Assembly (NCBI GenBank): GCA_017301975.1
Contig: JAFLEI010000002.1
Location: 62,001-126,000, forward strand
DNA: 64,000 nt
Direction of reading: 5' to 3'
From: Verrucomicrobiota bacterium
Lineage (GTDB): Bacteria; Verrucomicrobiota; Verrucomicrobiia; Verrucomicrobiales; Verrucomicrobiaceae
The position numbers and the translations under genes are program-made. A model generated the notes under the pieces. That model did not search any database. It was given only the letters and a program-made list of their open reading frames with translations, and was not told the origin of the DNA. Shown here one piece after another: positions 32,660-41,156 of this stretch. The number at the start of each line of letters is the position of its first letter. The stretch's first letter is position 1.

Positions 32660-33574
32660 TCAGCCGAAGTAGGGGGAGAGGATGTTGCGGGCGACTTTGA
32701 TGGCTTGCATGCGGCCTTCGAGGGTTTTGCCGAAGGTGTCGTCTTCGACTTCGATGCAGAGGGGGCCGGTGTAGCCGATGCGCATGAGCTCGGCCATGAA
32801 GGCGGCCCAGTTGATGTCGCCGTAGCCGGGGATGCGGGGCTGGTGCCAGTTGAGGGGGAAGTCAAAGCGGCCGACTTGGTTGAGGGCGGCGCGGTTGATT
32901 TTGACGTCTTTGGCGTGGACGTGGAAGAGCTTGGATTTGAACTCGGCGAGGGGGCTGAGCGGGTCCATGTCCTGGAGGATGAAGTGGGAGGGGTCGTAGT
33001 TGAGGCCGAAGCTGGGGGAGTCGATGTCGTTGAAGGCGCGGCGCCAGATGGCGGGGGTGGTGAGGAGGTTTTTGCCGGCGGGCCATTCATCGCGGGTGAA
33101 GGACATGGGGCAGTTTTCGATGCCGATTTTGACGCCGTGGTCTTCGGCGTATTTGATGATGGGCTGCCAGATTTTAAGGAAGCGGGGCCAGTTTTCGTCG
33201 ATGGTCTTGGTCCAGTCGCGGCCGACGAAGCCGGTGACGAGGTTGACGTTGAGTTTCGGTGCGGCGGCGATGACTTTTTTGAAATGGGCGATGGCGACGC
33301 GTGAGACGGCGGGGTTGGGATCGAGCATGTTGGGGTAGTAGCCGAGGGCGCTGATGCTGACGCCTTGATCCTGGCAGTGGCCGAGGAGTTCCTGGGCTTT
33401 GGTCTTGGTGAGGGTGGTGACGTCGATGTGGGTGACGCCGGCGTATTTGCGCTCGGCTTTGCCGACGGGCCAGCACATGACCTCAACGGTGGAGAAGCCT
33501 TCGTGACGGGCGAAGTTGAGGACGTTGTCGAAGGAGAGTTCGGGGAGGATGGCGGTGACGAAGCCGAATTTCAT
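32660..33574 (-). CDS. Sugar phosphate isomerase/epimerase (AP endonuclease family 2 TIM barrel)
   Basis: 304 residues. It starts MKFGFVTAILPELSFDNVL and shows the TIM-barrel landmarks of xylose isomerase-like epimerases: EVMCWPVGKAE, the metal-ligand areas VKIGIENCPM, SFGLNYDPSHFILQ, LFHVHAKDVKI and GPLCIEVEDD. These would hold a divalent metal with Glu, Asp, His and Glu. The reaction is keto/aldo isomerisation or C3 epimerisation of a sugar or inositol derivative; the substrate cannot be told. No signal peptide, so cytosolic. Isolated gene on the minus strand. Confidence 0.9.
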   Translation of the reverse strand: MKFGFVTAILPELSFDNVLNFARHEGFSTVEVMCWPVGKAERKYAGVTHIDVTTLTKTKAQELLGHCQDQGVSISALGYYPNMLDPNPAVSRVAIAHFKKVIAAAPKLNVNLVTGFVGRDWTKTIDENWPRFLKIWQPIIKYAEDHGVKIGIENCPMSFTRDEWPAGKNLLTTPAIWRRAFNDIDSPSFGLNYDPSHFILQDMDPLSPLAEFKSKLFHVHAKDVKINRAALNQVGRFDFPLNWHQPRIPGYGDINWAAFMAELMRIGYTGPLCIEVEDDTFGKTLEGRMQAIKVARNILSPYFG

Positions 33575-33790
33575 GGGAGGAGGGGGGGTGGTGGAGGGCT
33601 GGGATATGGGAGATTGGGAAGTGAACAGATCACGGGCTCTTGAGCCAGCATGGGTGACCCCTCACCCAGCCTCTTCTCCAAGACGTCTTGGGCAATGTCA
33701 TATTATCGATGGGGAGAGGGGATTTGTTTTGTGGCCACGTGATGTCATGAGCCGGGGCGGTTGTAACGACATGCAGGGGCTCGCGGGCAC

Positions 33791-33822
33791 AAAAAAGGGC
33801 GGGGTTTGAAGCCCGCCCTTTT
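33791..33822 (-). terminator. Rho-independent terminator of clpP
   Basis: An 11-base stem AAAAGGGCGGG (33793-33803) with CCCGCCCTTTT (33812-33822) is followed on the minus strand by T residues. It begins 17 bases after the clpP stop codon. Confidence 0.88.
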
Positions 33823-33838
33823 GAAGGGTGTTTGTGTG

Positions 33839-34495
33839 TTACTTGGAGTCTGAGCCGATGTCCTTTTTGCCTTCGAGGACTTTGTCCACGAGGCCGTATT
33901 CGGCGGCCTGGGCGGCGGACATGTAATTGTCGCGGTCGGCGTCGCGTTCGATTTGTTCAACGGACTTGCCGGTGTGGTGGGCGAGGATGCGGTTGAGGCG
34001 CTTTTTGAGGCCGAACATGTATTCGACGGTGCGCTCGACATCGCTGGCGGTGCCGCGAGCGCCGCCGGAGACCTGATGGATCATGATGTCGGAGTTTGGG
34101 AGGGCGTAGCGCTTGCCTTTGGTGCCTGCGGCGAGGAGGACGGCGCCCATGGAGGCGACGAGGCCGATGCTGTAGGTGCAGACGTCGCAGGTGAGGAACT
34201 GCATGGTGTCATAGATGGCGAGGCCTGCGGTGACGCTGCCGCCGGGGCTGTTGACGTAGATGTTGATGTCCTTCTTCGGATCCTGCATCTGGAGGAAGAG
34301 AAGCTGGGCGATGATGATGGAGGCCATCGTGTCATTGACCTCGCCACCGAGGAAGATGATGCGGTCCTTCAGGAGGCGGGAGTAGATGTCGTAGGCGCGC
34401 TCGCCACGGCCTTCGGATTCGATGACGGTGGGGACCATGTAGCTGTTTTGAGGAGCGATGGAGGTGGGAAAATCGGAGTATTGGCTGGGGGTCAT
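33839..34495 (-). CDS. clpP: ATP-dependent Clp protease proteolytic subunit
   Basis: 218 residues. The catalytic triad is in place: S115 in [15 protein letters not shown]140 in [12 protein letters not shown], and D189 in [15 protein letters not shown]. The start of the mature region [23 protein letters not shown] is canonical, after a propeptide of about 20 residues. It forms the tetradecameric chamber of ClpXP/ClpAP and degrades unfolded and tagged proteins. No clpX or tig gene lies beside it, unlike many bacteria. A clean terminator follows. There is no clear Shine-Dalgarno before its ATG. Confidence 0.97.
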   Translation of the reverse strand: MTPSQYSDFPTSIAPQNSYMVPTVIESEGRGERAYDIYSRLLKDRIIFLGGEVNDTMASIIIAQLLFLQMQDPKKDINIYVNSPGGSVTAGLAIYDTMQFLTCDVCTYSIGLVASMGAVLLAAGTKGKRYALPNSDIMIHQVSGGARGTASDVERTVEYMFGLKKRLNRILAHHTGKSVEQIERDADRDNYMSAAQAAEYGLVDKVLEGKKDIGSDSK

Positions 34496-34566
34496 GGCTG
34501 GAATGAAGAGGTGGGGGGGAGGGTTGTCAATGGAGAGGGGAGGAATGACGAATGCGGAATGCGGAA

Positions 34567-34893
34567 TTAGGTTTGGGAGGAGGAGGCGAGCTTTAGACCG
34601 ATAACGCCGGAGATGATGAGGAGGATGCAGACGAGGCGGGCGGCGGTGCGGGGCTCGTGGAAGATGAAGATGCCGATGAGGGCTGTGCCGACGGCGCCGA
34701 TGCCGGTCCAGATGGCGTAGGCGGTCCCGAGGGGAAGGGTGCGGAGGGCGAGGGAGAGAAAGAAGAAGCTGGCGATCATGAGCGCCACGGTGATGAGGCT
34801 GGGGCCGAGGCGCGTCCAGCCAGCGGTCTGCTTCAGGCCGATGGCCCAGGCGACTTCGAGGAGGCCGGCGATGATGAGGTGGAACCAGGGCAT
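34567..34893 (-). CDS. sugE: SMR-family efflux protein, SugE/Gdx-like (guanidinium exporter type)
   Basis: 108 residues with four membrane helices. The key Glu is E13 in [17 protein letters not shown], and the following [20 protein letters not shown] block is typical of SugE/Gdx rather than EmrE. These small proteins dimerise and swap guanidinium or quaternary cations for protons. No guanidine riboswitch was recognised in the 46 bases upstream. It lies downstream of the PknB-type gene on the same strand. Confidence 0.9.
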   Translation of the reverse strand: MPWFHLIIAGLLEVAWAIGLKQTAGWTRLGPSLITVALMIASFFFLSLALRTLPLGTAYAIWTGIGAVGTALIGIFIFHEPRTAARLVCILLIISGVIGLKLASSSQT

Positions 34894-34939
34894 GAGTGAA
34901 GGAGACTACGCGGCGAAGGGCGGGTACAGCGTGCTTTTT

Positions 34940-37429
34940 TCAGAGCAGCTCGAGCGTGATGTCTTTGAAGGCGACGCTGCCGCGCATGGACTGCAGACCG
35001 ATGGTGCCTTGGAAGGTCTGCACATAGTTTTTGTCAGCGGACGGGGTCCAGCCTGAAGGCAGCGACCACTGGTTGACCTGAATCCCATTGATCCAGACCG
35101 TGACGAGTCCCGACCTGCTGGTGATGCGCATGGCACGCCATTGATTGAAGAGGCGATCCGGGGAGGATTTGATGGAGCCAAAGGTGTCGCGACCATCCAG
35201 CCGCAGGTTTTGAGGCGCGCCGGTGTTCATCTCCACCGAGCCGAGGATCGAGCCTGTCTGGCCGGCGCTTTCGTCGATGTTGACCTCAAAGGCGCTGACC
35301 TTGCGATTGATGATGGTGGCGGGGTCGGGGATGTGAAGCCAGACGCCGGAATTGGAGCGGTCCTGGCATTTGACTTTGATTTCGAGAGTGAAGTCTTTCC
35401 AGGAGGGGGCGACGCCATTCTGGCCGATGTAGATTAGATTTCCGGCGCGTGAGTTGCTGCGTATTTCACCGCTGATGACGGTGAAGGAGTCGGCATCTCC
35501 AATGATGCGCCAGCCTTTGAGAGATTCGCCGTCAAACAGAGTCAACCTGCCCGATACGGGGGAGGGCTGAGGCGAGATGGAAGCGCCTGTGGATACTTTT
35601 GCTGCGCGCAGCTTGCGGCGGGCGAGGACATCATCGCGCTTGATGCGGACTGAGGAGGCTTCTGCGATGCGGCCCTGGGCGCGGACTTCCTTTTCCAAGG
35701 AATTGAGAACTTCGATGTAGCGGTCGTAGAGGGGGAGGGAGGAGGTGTCTTTTTGCTGGGCGTATTTTTTTTCCGCCGAACGGTAGGCGTTGCGGAGATT
35801 CACCACGGACTTGTGCAGACTGGAGGGGTCAATGGACGGCATGAACTTGTGCGTGGTGAAGCGCTGTTTTTCCTCACGAAGGGCGAGTGCTTCATCAAGC
35901 TTCCCTGCCTTGGTGGCGTCCTGGGTCGCGCGATCAAGGGCCGTGGCATAACCTGTGCCGAGGGTATTGAGCTGATCGGTGTAGATGGTGTTCACCTCCC
36001 GCTCGAAGGCGGTCTGAAATTGGGATTCTAACTGAGAAAGGCGGACAACGATTGGCTCATTGTTGGTGGCAGGGGCGGCCGGTGGAACGGGTGTGACTGT
36101 GACCGGAGGCATGACCGGCGCGGGCTTCACGGGCGGAGGTGTGAAGGTGACGGCGGGGGTGGCTGGCGCAGGTGTGGGTTTTGGAGTGGGAACCGGACTT
36201 GGTTTGGGCTGCGAAGTGGGTGGCGTGGTGATTTGAGGCTTCTTGATCTGCTGCGTGGGAGCGGGAGGCGTGGCAGGGGGCGTCGTTTCGGCAAGCTCGA
36301 AGGGATTGGGGGGCGTGGCCGGGTGCTGGCGATTGGCGATGAACCAGCCACCGATGCCGAGCATGAGGAGGGCGGCGATGACGTAGGGCATCGTCGAAGA
36401 GGGCTCGGCTTGAGGCGGGGGCTGATAGGAGGGCTCCTGCCTTGGCTGGCGCTGCTGGGCGGAGCCGGGATTGCGCGAGGAGGGGACTACGGTGCGGCCG
36501 GGAGTGTTGGGCTGCTGTTTGGGCAAAACGGCGCTGGATTCCTGGCCTGAGATGGCACGGGGGGTGGTGAGGATGACATCCAGCGCCAGGCGCAGTTCGT
36601 GGCTGCTCTGATAGCGCTCTTCGCGATCATGCTCCAAGGCGCGGCGGATGATGGCGTCAAAGCGGGGATCGATGCTTTGAAATTTCTGCGACGGCATTTT
36701 GAACATGCCGCGAGGGATATCTCCGGTGAGCATCTGATACAGCATGACACCCACGGCATAGATGTCTGCGCGGCCGTCCACATCCGAGCCCAGCATGAGG
36801 GCCTCAGGCGCCACGTAGTCGGGGGTGCCCATGGTCATGCCTGTTTGCGTGAGGCCTGAGTTCAGGGTTTTGTCAGCAAGCTTGGCGAGACCGAAGTCGG
36901 CGACTTTGACCCGGCCATCCATGTCGATGAGGACATTGGAGGGCTTGATGTCTCGATGGACGATGCCCTGCTTGTGGGCGTAGCCGAGGGCATCGCACAA
37001 ATGGGCGGTGATGGCGAGGGCATGCTCCGGGGGCAGCTTGCCTTCGCGGGCGATCATGCGCTGGACGTCGGTGCCATCGACGTATTCCATGACAAAATAG
37101 AGCTGGCCGTCTGCGGTGCGGCCGAAATCATACACGCTGACGATGGCGGGATGATTCATGCGGCCCATGAGGCGGGCCTCGTTTTTGAAGCGCTCAGCGA
37201 AGGCGAGATCCTGCCTTTCGATGGCGGGGGGCAGAAGCTTGATGGCCACGGCGCGGTCCAGGCTGAGCTGCAAGCCTTTGTACACGGCCCCCATGCCGCC
37301 GCGACCGACGAGCATGTGGACTTCATACTGCGGGAGAATCTGCTGCAACTCCTCCGGGGTGGGCGGCTCCCAGCGCCAGCCGCCGCCGGTGGTCTTCGGC
37401 GGAGGGATGGGATTGGAGGAATCACTCAT
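34940..37429 (-). CDS. Membrane Ser/Thr protein kinase (PknB type) with extracellular DUF1080 domain
   Basis: 829 residues. Kinase domain at about 35-290: Gly loop VGRGGMGAVYKG, K64, catalytic D160 in HRDIKPSN, and DFG D178. One membrane helix at about 348-366 is followed by a Pro/Thr-rich linker (370-455), a helical part (460-610) and a C-terminal DUF1080/LamG-like jelly roll (628-829: LFDGESLKGWRIIG ... WKDFTLEIKVKCQDRSNSGVWLHIPD ... INGIQVNQW). DUF1080 domains bind or cleave glycosides, so the outside part may sense sugars or wall fragments and signal to the kinase. ATG at 37429 was chosen by the kinase N-terminus; a longer start at 37507 is possible. This is a fusion style common in Planctomycetes/Verrucomicrobia. 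Confidence 0.92.
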   Translation of the reverse strand: MSDSSNPIPPPKTTGGGWRWEPPTPEELQQILPQYEVHMLVGRGGMGAVYKGLQLSLDRAVAIKLLPPAIERQDLAFAERFKNEARLMGRMNHPAIVSVYDFGRTADGQLYFVMEYVDGTDVQRMIAREGKLPPEHALAITAHLCDALGYAHKQGIVHRDIKPSNVLIDMDGRVKVADFGLAKLADKTLNSGLTQTGMTMGTPDYVAPEALMLGSDVDGRADIYAVGVMLYQMLTGDIPRGMFKMPSQKFQSIDPRFDAIIRRALEHDREERYQSSHELRLALDVILTTPRAISGQESSAVLPKQQPNTPGRTVVPSSRNPGSAQQRQPRQEPSYQPPPQAEPSSTMPYVIAALLMLGIGGWFIANRQHPATPPNPFELAETTPPATPPAPTQQIKKPQITTPPTSQPKPSPVPTPKPTPAPATPAVTFTPPPVKPAPVMPPVTVTPVPPAAPATNNEPIVVRLSQLESQFQTAFEREVNTIYTDQLNTLGTGYATALDRATQDATKAGKLDEALALREEKQRFTTHKFMPSIDPSSLHKSVVNLRNAYRSAEKKYAQQKDTSSLPLYDRYIEVLNSLEKEVRAQGRIAEASSVRIKRDDVLARRKLRAAKVSTGASISPQPSPVSGRLTLFDGESLKGWRIIGDADSFTVISGEIRSNSRAGNLIYIGQNGVAPSWKDFTLEIKVKCQDRSNSGVWLHIPDPATIINRKVSAFEVNIDESAGQTGSILGSVEMNTGAPQNLRLDGRDTFGSIKSSPDRLFNQWRAMRITSRSGLVTVWINGIQVNQWSLPSGWTPSADKNYVQTFQGTIGLQSMRGSVAFKDITLELL

Positions 37430-37572
37430 GGCGGGGCTAGGGAAAGGGGCGGCCTGATTAGCAGCACATTTAGCTCCAGAGGTATGAGAAATTGGCGCAA
37501 AGCACAAGCATTGAGACGCGGAATGACGCGATGGGTTGATTTCTGTGACAGGCTCGCCTAACTCCGCGCCCC

Positions 37573-38511
37573 ATGAATGAAAGTCTGAAGATCTTAAGCG
37601 GCTCCGCCCACCCGACGCTGGCGAAGTCGATTGCCCAAAACCTGAACATTGATCTGTGTGCTGCAGAGCTGACCACGTTTCCGGACGGCGAGACCTTCGT
37701 GCAAATCCATGAGAACATCCGCGGTGGTGATGTTTTTATTGTGCAGCCGACCTGCCCGCCGACGAACCAGAACCTGATGGAACTGCTGATCATGGTGGAT
37801 GCTGTGCGCCGTGCGAGCGCGAACCGCATCACGGCGGTGCTGCCATTCTTCGGGTATGCCCGCCAGGACCGCAAAGACCGGCCGCGGGTGCCGATCACAG
37901 CGAAGCTGGTGGCGAACCTGCTGGTGGCCGCCGGGGTGAACCGGGTGCTCACGGTGGACCTGCACGCCGGGCAGATTCAGGGCTTCTTCGACATTCCCGT
38001 GGATCATCTCTATGCAGCCCCTGTGCTGATGAAGGCGATCCGTGAGCGCGAGATCGGTGACCTGGTGGTGGTCTCTCCTGACGTGGGCGGCATCAAAATG
38101 ACGCATGCTTTTGCGAAGGCGCTGGGCGCGCCGATGGCGATTGTGGCAAAAAATCGTGTCAGTGCCGAAGAGGTGGAGGCGCACAGCGTGATCGGTGATG
38201 TGGCGGGGAAAAACGTTCTTTTGGTGGATGACCTGACGGAAACCGCCGGGACGCTGACGGCGGCGTCTGATTTGCTGCTGAAGCACGGGGCGAAGAAAAT
38301 TTATGCGGGTGTCTCCCACGCTGTGCTGGGTGACAAGGGGCGGGACCGGATCGCCAAATCGCCGATTGTGGAGCTGCTGGCGACGAATTCGACACCGCAG
38401 GCGACGGGTGATAAAGTGACCGCTTTGGACATCGCCCCGCTGCTGGCGCAGGCCATTGCCCGCATCCACGGGAACGAGTCTGTCACATCCCTGTTTGACA
38501 CGCGGGGGTAG
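37573..38511 (+). CDS. prs: Ribose-phosphate pyrophosphokinase
   Basis: 312 residues. It has the class I PRPP synthetase landmarks: the FPDGE loop, PTCPPTNQNLMELLIMVDA, the flexible ATP-binding FGYARQDRKDRPRVPI, the catalytic-loop Lys area, and the PRPP-binding LLVDDLTETAGTL. It makes PRPP from ribose-5-phosphate and ATP for nucleotide, His and Trp synthesis. It heads a plus-strand run with rplY, pth and rpsF, all housekeeping. No Shine-Dalgarno is seen before its ATG. Confidence 0.97.
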   Translation: MNESLKILSGSAHPTLAKSIAQNLNIDLCAAELTTFPDGETFVQIHENIRGGDVFIVQPTCPPTNQNLMELLIMVDAVRRASANRITAVLPFFGYARQDRKDRPRVPITAKLVANLLVAAGVNRVLTVDLHAGQIQGFFDIPVDHLYAAPVLMKAIREREIGDLVVVSPDVGGIKMTHAFAKALGAPMAIVAKNRVSAEEVEAHSVIGDVAGKNVLLVDDLTETAGTLTAASDLLLKHGAKKIYAGVSHAVLGDKGRDRIAKSPIVELLATNSTPQATGDKVTALDIAPLLAQAIARIHGNESVTSLFDTRG

Positions 38512-38571
38512 GCGTGTATTCTCCGCGCCCTTTTTCCAAAACTTAATCTCCTCCAGTGAGGAACCCCGACC

Positions 38572-39234
38572 ATGGCTAAAATTCTCGATCTCCAGGCAGA
38601 AGTCCGCACCCAGTCCGGCACCGGTGCCGTCAAACGCATGCGCAAAGCAGGCACCATTCCAGCCGCCCTCTATGGTCGCAAGGTGAAGCCCTCCAGCATT
38701 CAGGTGCATGGCAAAACTTTCTCGAAGCTTCTCGAAGGCAGCGCCTCGGACAACATTCTGGTCTCGCTGAAGATCGCTGGTGATGAGCAGCTGGCGCTGG
38801 TGCAGGAAGTGCAGCACGACTACCTCCGCGGTGGCATTCTTCACATTGATTTCCATGCGATCGCCGCCGACGAAGAGATTCACGCCAATGTGCCTGTCAC
38901 CATGGTCGGTGAAGCCAAGGGCCAGAAGCAGGGTGGCATGATGGAAGCGATTCACCACGAAATCGAAGTGCGCTGCCTGCCAAAAGACCTGCCAGAAAGC
39001 ATTCAGATTGATGTCACGCATCTCGAAGTGGGCCAGGGCGTTCACGTCAGCGAAATCAAATTCCCTGAAGGTGTCACCTGCCATCTGGGCGGTGACGTGG
39101 TCATCGTGATGTGCGAAGAGCCTAAAGTGGAAGTGGAGCCCGAGCCGACTGCCGCCGCAGCTCCTGCTGCAGGTGCCAAGGCCGCCGCTCCTGCTGCTGG
39201 TGCCGCCGCAGCCAAGCCGGCTGCCAAGAAGTAA
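38572..39234 (+). CDS. rplY: 50S ribosomal protein L25 (CTC type)
   Basis: 220 residues: an N-terminal L25 domain (about 1-95: LDLQAEVRTQSGTGAVKRMRKAGTIPAALYGR, with the 5S rRNA-binding strand DYLRGGILHIDFHAI) and a C-terminal TL5-like beta domain (about 100-180). The last 35 residues are an Ala/Pro/Lys-rich low-complexity tail. It binds 5S rRNA in the large subunit. It lies 60 bases after prs and 21 before pth; the rplY-pth order is a conserved pairing in bacteria. Confidence 0.96.
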   Translation: MAKILDLQAEVRTQSGTGAVKRMRKAGTIPAALYGRKVKPSSIQVHGKTFSKLLEGSASDNILVSLKIAGDEQLALVQEVQHDYLRGGILHIDFHAIAADEEIHANVPVTMVGEAKGQKQGGMMEAIHHEIEVRCLPKDLPESIQIDVTHLEVGQGVHVSEIKFPEGVTCHLGGDVVIVMCEEPKVEVEPEPTAAAAPAAGAKAAAPAAGAAAAKPAAKK

Positions 39235-39255
39235 TCTCCGCACCTTTTCCACAAT

Positions 39256-39870
39256 GTGGCTTCCGGCGCGGAAACAACGAGCAGCGGCTTGAACGCGCCG
39301 CGTCTCATTGTGGGCCTCGGAAATCCCGGCGAAACCTACCGCGACACCCGCCACAACATCGGATTTATGGTGCTGGACGAAATCGCCAAACGCATGGGCG
39401 CCGCTTTCCGCGAGGAAAAGCGGTGGGCCGGCATGGTGGCGAAATTCACCGGCGGGTATCTGCTCAAGCCGCTGACGTTCATGAACGACAGCGGCCGCTC
39501 CGTGCAAGCCGTGGGGCATTTTTACAAAGCCTCGCCCGCGCAAACGCTGGTGGTGTACGACGATGTGGATCTGCCGCTGGGGCGTCTGCGTTTTCGCACC
39601 AGCGGATCTGCCGCCGGGCACAATGGCATCCGGTCCCTCATCGCGTCGCTTGGGTCGGACGAATTTCCGCGACTGAAGGTCGGCATCGCTGCTGCGAGTG
39701 GACGGCCTGCCGGCGAGCGCATGGTGGGCCATGTGCTGGGAAAATTCCGCGCCGAAGAGCAGACTGAACTGCAGATCGTGATCCAGCGTGCCGCAGATGC
39801 CGTGCTATCTGCGGTTGATCGCGGCCTGGAAGCCGCCATGAATGTCTTCAACCGACCAACCGAATCTTAA
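39256..39870 (+). CDS. pth: Peptidyl-tRNA hydrolase
   Basis: 204 residues starting at GTG 39256. Active-site features of Pth: N in GLGNPGETYRDTRHNIGFMVLD with catalytic His (RHNIG), FMNDSG, VYDDVDLPLG, and SAAGHNGIRSLI. It frees tRNA from prematurely released peptides. A 12-residue N-terminal extension (MASGAETTSSGLNAP) precedes the conserved start, so translation could begin later. Operon with rplY upstream and rpsF 18 bases downstream. Confidence 0.95.
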   Translation: MASGAETTSSGLNAPRLIVGLGNPGETYRDTRHNIGFMVLDEIAKRMGAAFREEKRWAGMVAKFTGGYLLKPLTFMNDSGRSVQAVGHFYKASPAQTLVVYDDVDLPLGRLRFRTSGSAAGHNGIRSLIASLGSDEFPRLKVGIAAASGRPAGERMVGHVLGKFRAEEQTELQIVIQRAADAVLSAVDRGLEAAMNVFNRPTES

Positions 39871-39888
39871 CCCCGAAAATACACACCT

Positions 39889-40179
39889 ATGAACCGCAAA
39901 TACGAAGCACTCATCGTGCTCGACACCAAAGGCAAAGAAGAAACGATCGACTCCCTGGTCAGCACCATCAGCAAAGACATGGAGAAGTCCGGTCTGAAGC
40001 TTGAGCAGATCGACAACATGGGCAAACGCAAGTTCCCCTTCAACCCACGCCACGTCGAAGGCGGCCACTTCATCAACATCCAGTTCACCGGCGCTCCTGC
40101 CGCCGTGGACAGCCTGCGCTCTAAGCTGAAGCTGAATGAAAACGTGTATCAGCAGTATTACCTGAAGCGCAGCGCGTAG
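39889..40179 (+). CDS. rpsF: 30S ribosomal protein S6
   Basis: 96 residues with the S6 fold landmarks: MNRKYEALIVLD, the loop KGKEETIDSLV, and the C-terminal strands NMGKRKFPFNPRHVEGGHFINIQF and NENVYQQYYLKRSA. It binds the central domain of 16S rRNA with S18. In most bacteria rpsF is followed by ssb and rpsR; here a terminator follows directly and neither gene is present. It has no visible Shine-Dalgarno. Confidence 0.95.
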   Translation: MNRKYEALIVLDTKGKEETIDSLVSTISKDMEKSGLKLEQIDNMGKRKFPFNPRHVEGGHFINIQFTGAPAAVDSLRSKLKLNENVYQQYYLKRSA

Positions 40180-40204
40180 TCTGACGCGTCGGTGTTTTTT
40201 CATC

Positions 40205-40240
40205 ACCCCGGTTTCGTGCGAGAGCGCGGGCCGGGGTTTT
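40205..40240 (+). terminator. Terminator after rpsF
   Basis: ACCCCGG (40205-40211) pairs with CCGGGGT (40231-40237) with GC-rich pairing inside, then TTT. It ends the prs-rplY-pth-rpsF unit. Confidence 0.75.
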
Positions 40241-40426
40241 GTGTGTTGATGGGGGGAGGATGGTGATATGTGTTTGTGATGACGCAGGCGTGTGGCGGAG
40301 GTTTTTGCGGACGCTGCTGGTGCCCGGGAGGGCGTGAAACTGGCGATGGGTTTGCTTACCGATCATGACGGCCTGCTTACCCAGGGGCACCTCGCCAAGG
40401 CTCAGCGACCCTGGGCTTCATGACGT

Positions 40427-40441
40427 AGCTCCGATGGAGCT
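40427..40441. repeat. Small hairpin AGCTCC-GAT-GGAGCT in the 635-base gap
   Basis: AGCTCC (40427-40432) pairs with GGAGCT (40436-40441), following the phrase GACCCTGGGCTTCATGACGT. It resembles repeats scattered through Planctomycete/Verrucomicrobia genomes. Confidence 0.5.
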
Positions 40442-40493
40442 GGGGAAGGGGTGAATCTGGAGCAATGCATGATGCTTGGCTTATACCACCATT

Positions 40494-40804
40494 CATTGAA
40501 AACGGGTCTAATTCGGAGCCGATGAAAGTAGGCCCTAACGAAAAGGCTTTGTGTTTAGAAGGAGACTTCAAGGCCAATCGGGCAGCCAATGCTTGCATGC
40601 CCGCTCTACGCAGGATGGGGAGTGGTTACATCCCGCCCGTCATCAGCGTTCCGCAAACATTGGGGCGTGCGAACACCCTCGTGGTCGGACGGTTTGGCGG
40701 AGGGAGTTGTGGAGCGAAGAAGCGTTGCGACGCCAAACACATCCAACCTACGACCGGAGTGCCACGCTAGCGGTCCACAAGCCTGCTCAGACCCGTTTTC
40801 AATG
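40494..40804. mobile_element. 311-bp non-coding element with perfect 16-bp terminal inverted repeats (MITE-like)
   Basis: CATTGAAAACGGGTCT (40494-40509) and its exact reverse complement AGACCCGTTTTCAATG (40789-40804) bound 311 bases. CCAC is also shared 5 bases outside each arm. The interior holds the palindromic repeat copy B and no credible gene. No target-site duplication was obvious. It fills most of the 635-base gap between rpsF and the small membrane protein gene, ending 10 bases from that gene's stop. Confidence 0.65.
40661..40762. repeat. Long palindromic repeat, copy B
   Basis: Same plan as copy A at 18303-18419: GGGGCGTGCGAA, then GTCGGACGGTTTGGCGGAG facing CGCCAAACACATCCAAC, then CCTACG. 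The arms match copy A closely but the centre differs. It lies inside the terminal-inverted-repeat element. Confidence 0.7.
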
Positions 40805-40814
40805 GAGCGTGGTT

Positions 40815-41072
40815 TTAATTCTTGATCTTGCGCTGAGGGGCGAAGAGGTAGCCGAGGGCTGCGCCGATGATGGCGCATACGATGGCAAGGATGGGCCAGA
40901 AAAGGGGGCCGCCTGTGTCGCCGGATAATGCTGCGAGTATGAAAAGCAGCAGTGGAATCAGGCAGCCACAACCGAGTGAACCGCGGATGCAGCCTGCGCG
41001 ACGATTGCGGGGAAGGGGTGTGGGCGTGGCTGAAGACTGGGGAGCCTGATAAGGATTGAGTTCCTCATTCAT
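40815..41072 (-). CDS. Small two-TM protein, unknown
   Basis: 85 residues. After a hydrophilic N-terminus (MNEELNPYQAPQSSATPTPLP), two hydrophobic segments follow (LIPLLLFILAAL and WPILAIVCAIIGAALGYLF), ending in a basic tail. The NPYQAP start is common in small Planctomycete/Verrucomicrobia membrane proteins. No function known. Confidence 0.65.
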   Translation of the reverse strand: MNEELNPYQAPQSSATPTPLPRNRRAGCIRGSLGCGCLIPLLLFILAALSGDTGGPLFWPILAIVCAIIGAALGYLFAPQRKIKN

Positions 41073-41156
41073 CGCCGAGGATGGACTGGTGGCAGCGCCT
41101 TTCGAAGGCTGGGACTGGGAGGACTGATGAGGGCATGAGCTGCCCTCATCACCTTC

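Noticed and set aside
37594..39732. A 712-codon frame antisense to prs, rplY and pth
   Set aside because: Spans three confirmed genes on the other strand; no family motif.
40465..40770. A 101-codon frame inside the terminal-inverted-repeat element
   Set aside because: It runs across palindromes and shows no domain or signal; composition-driven.
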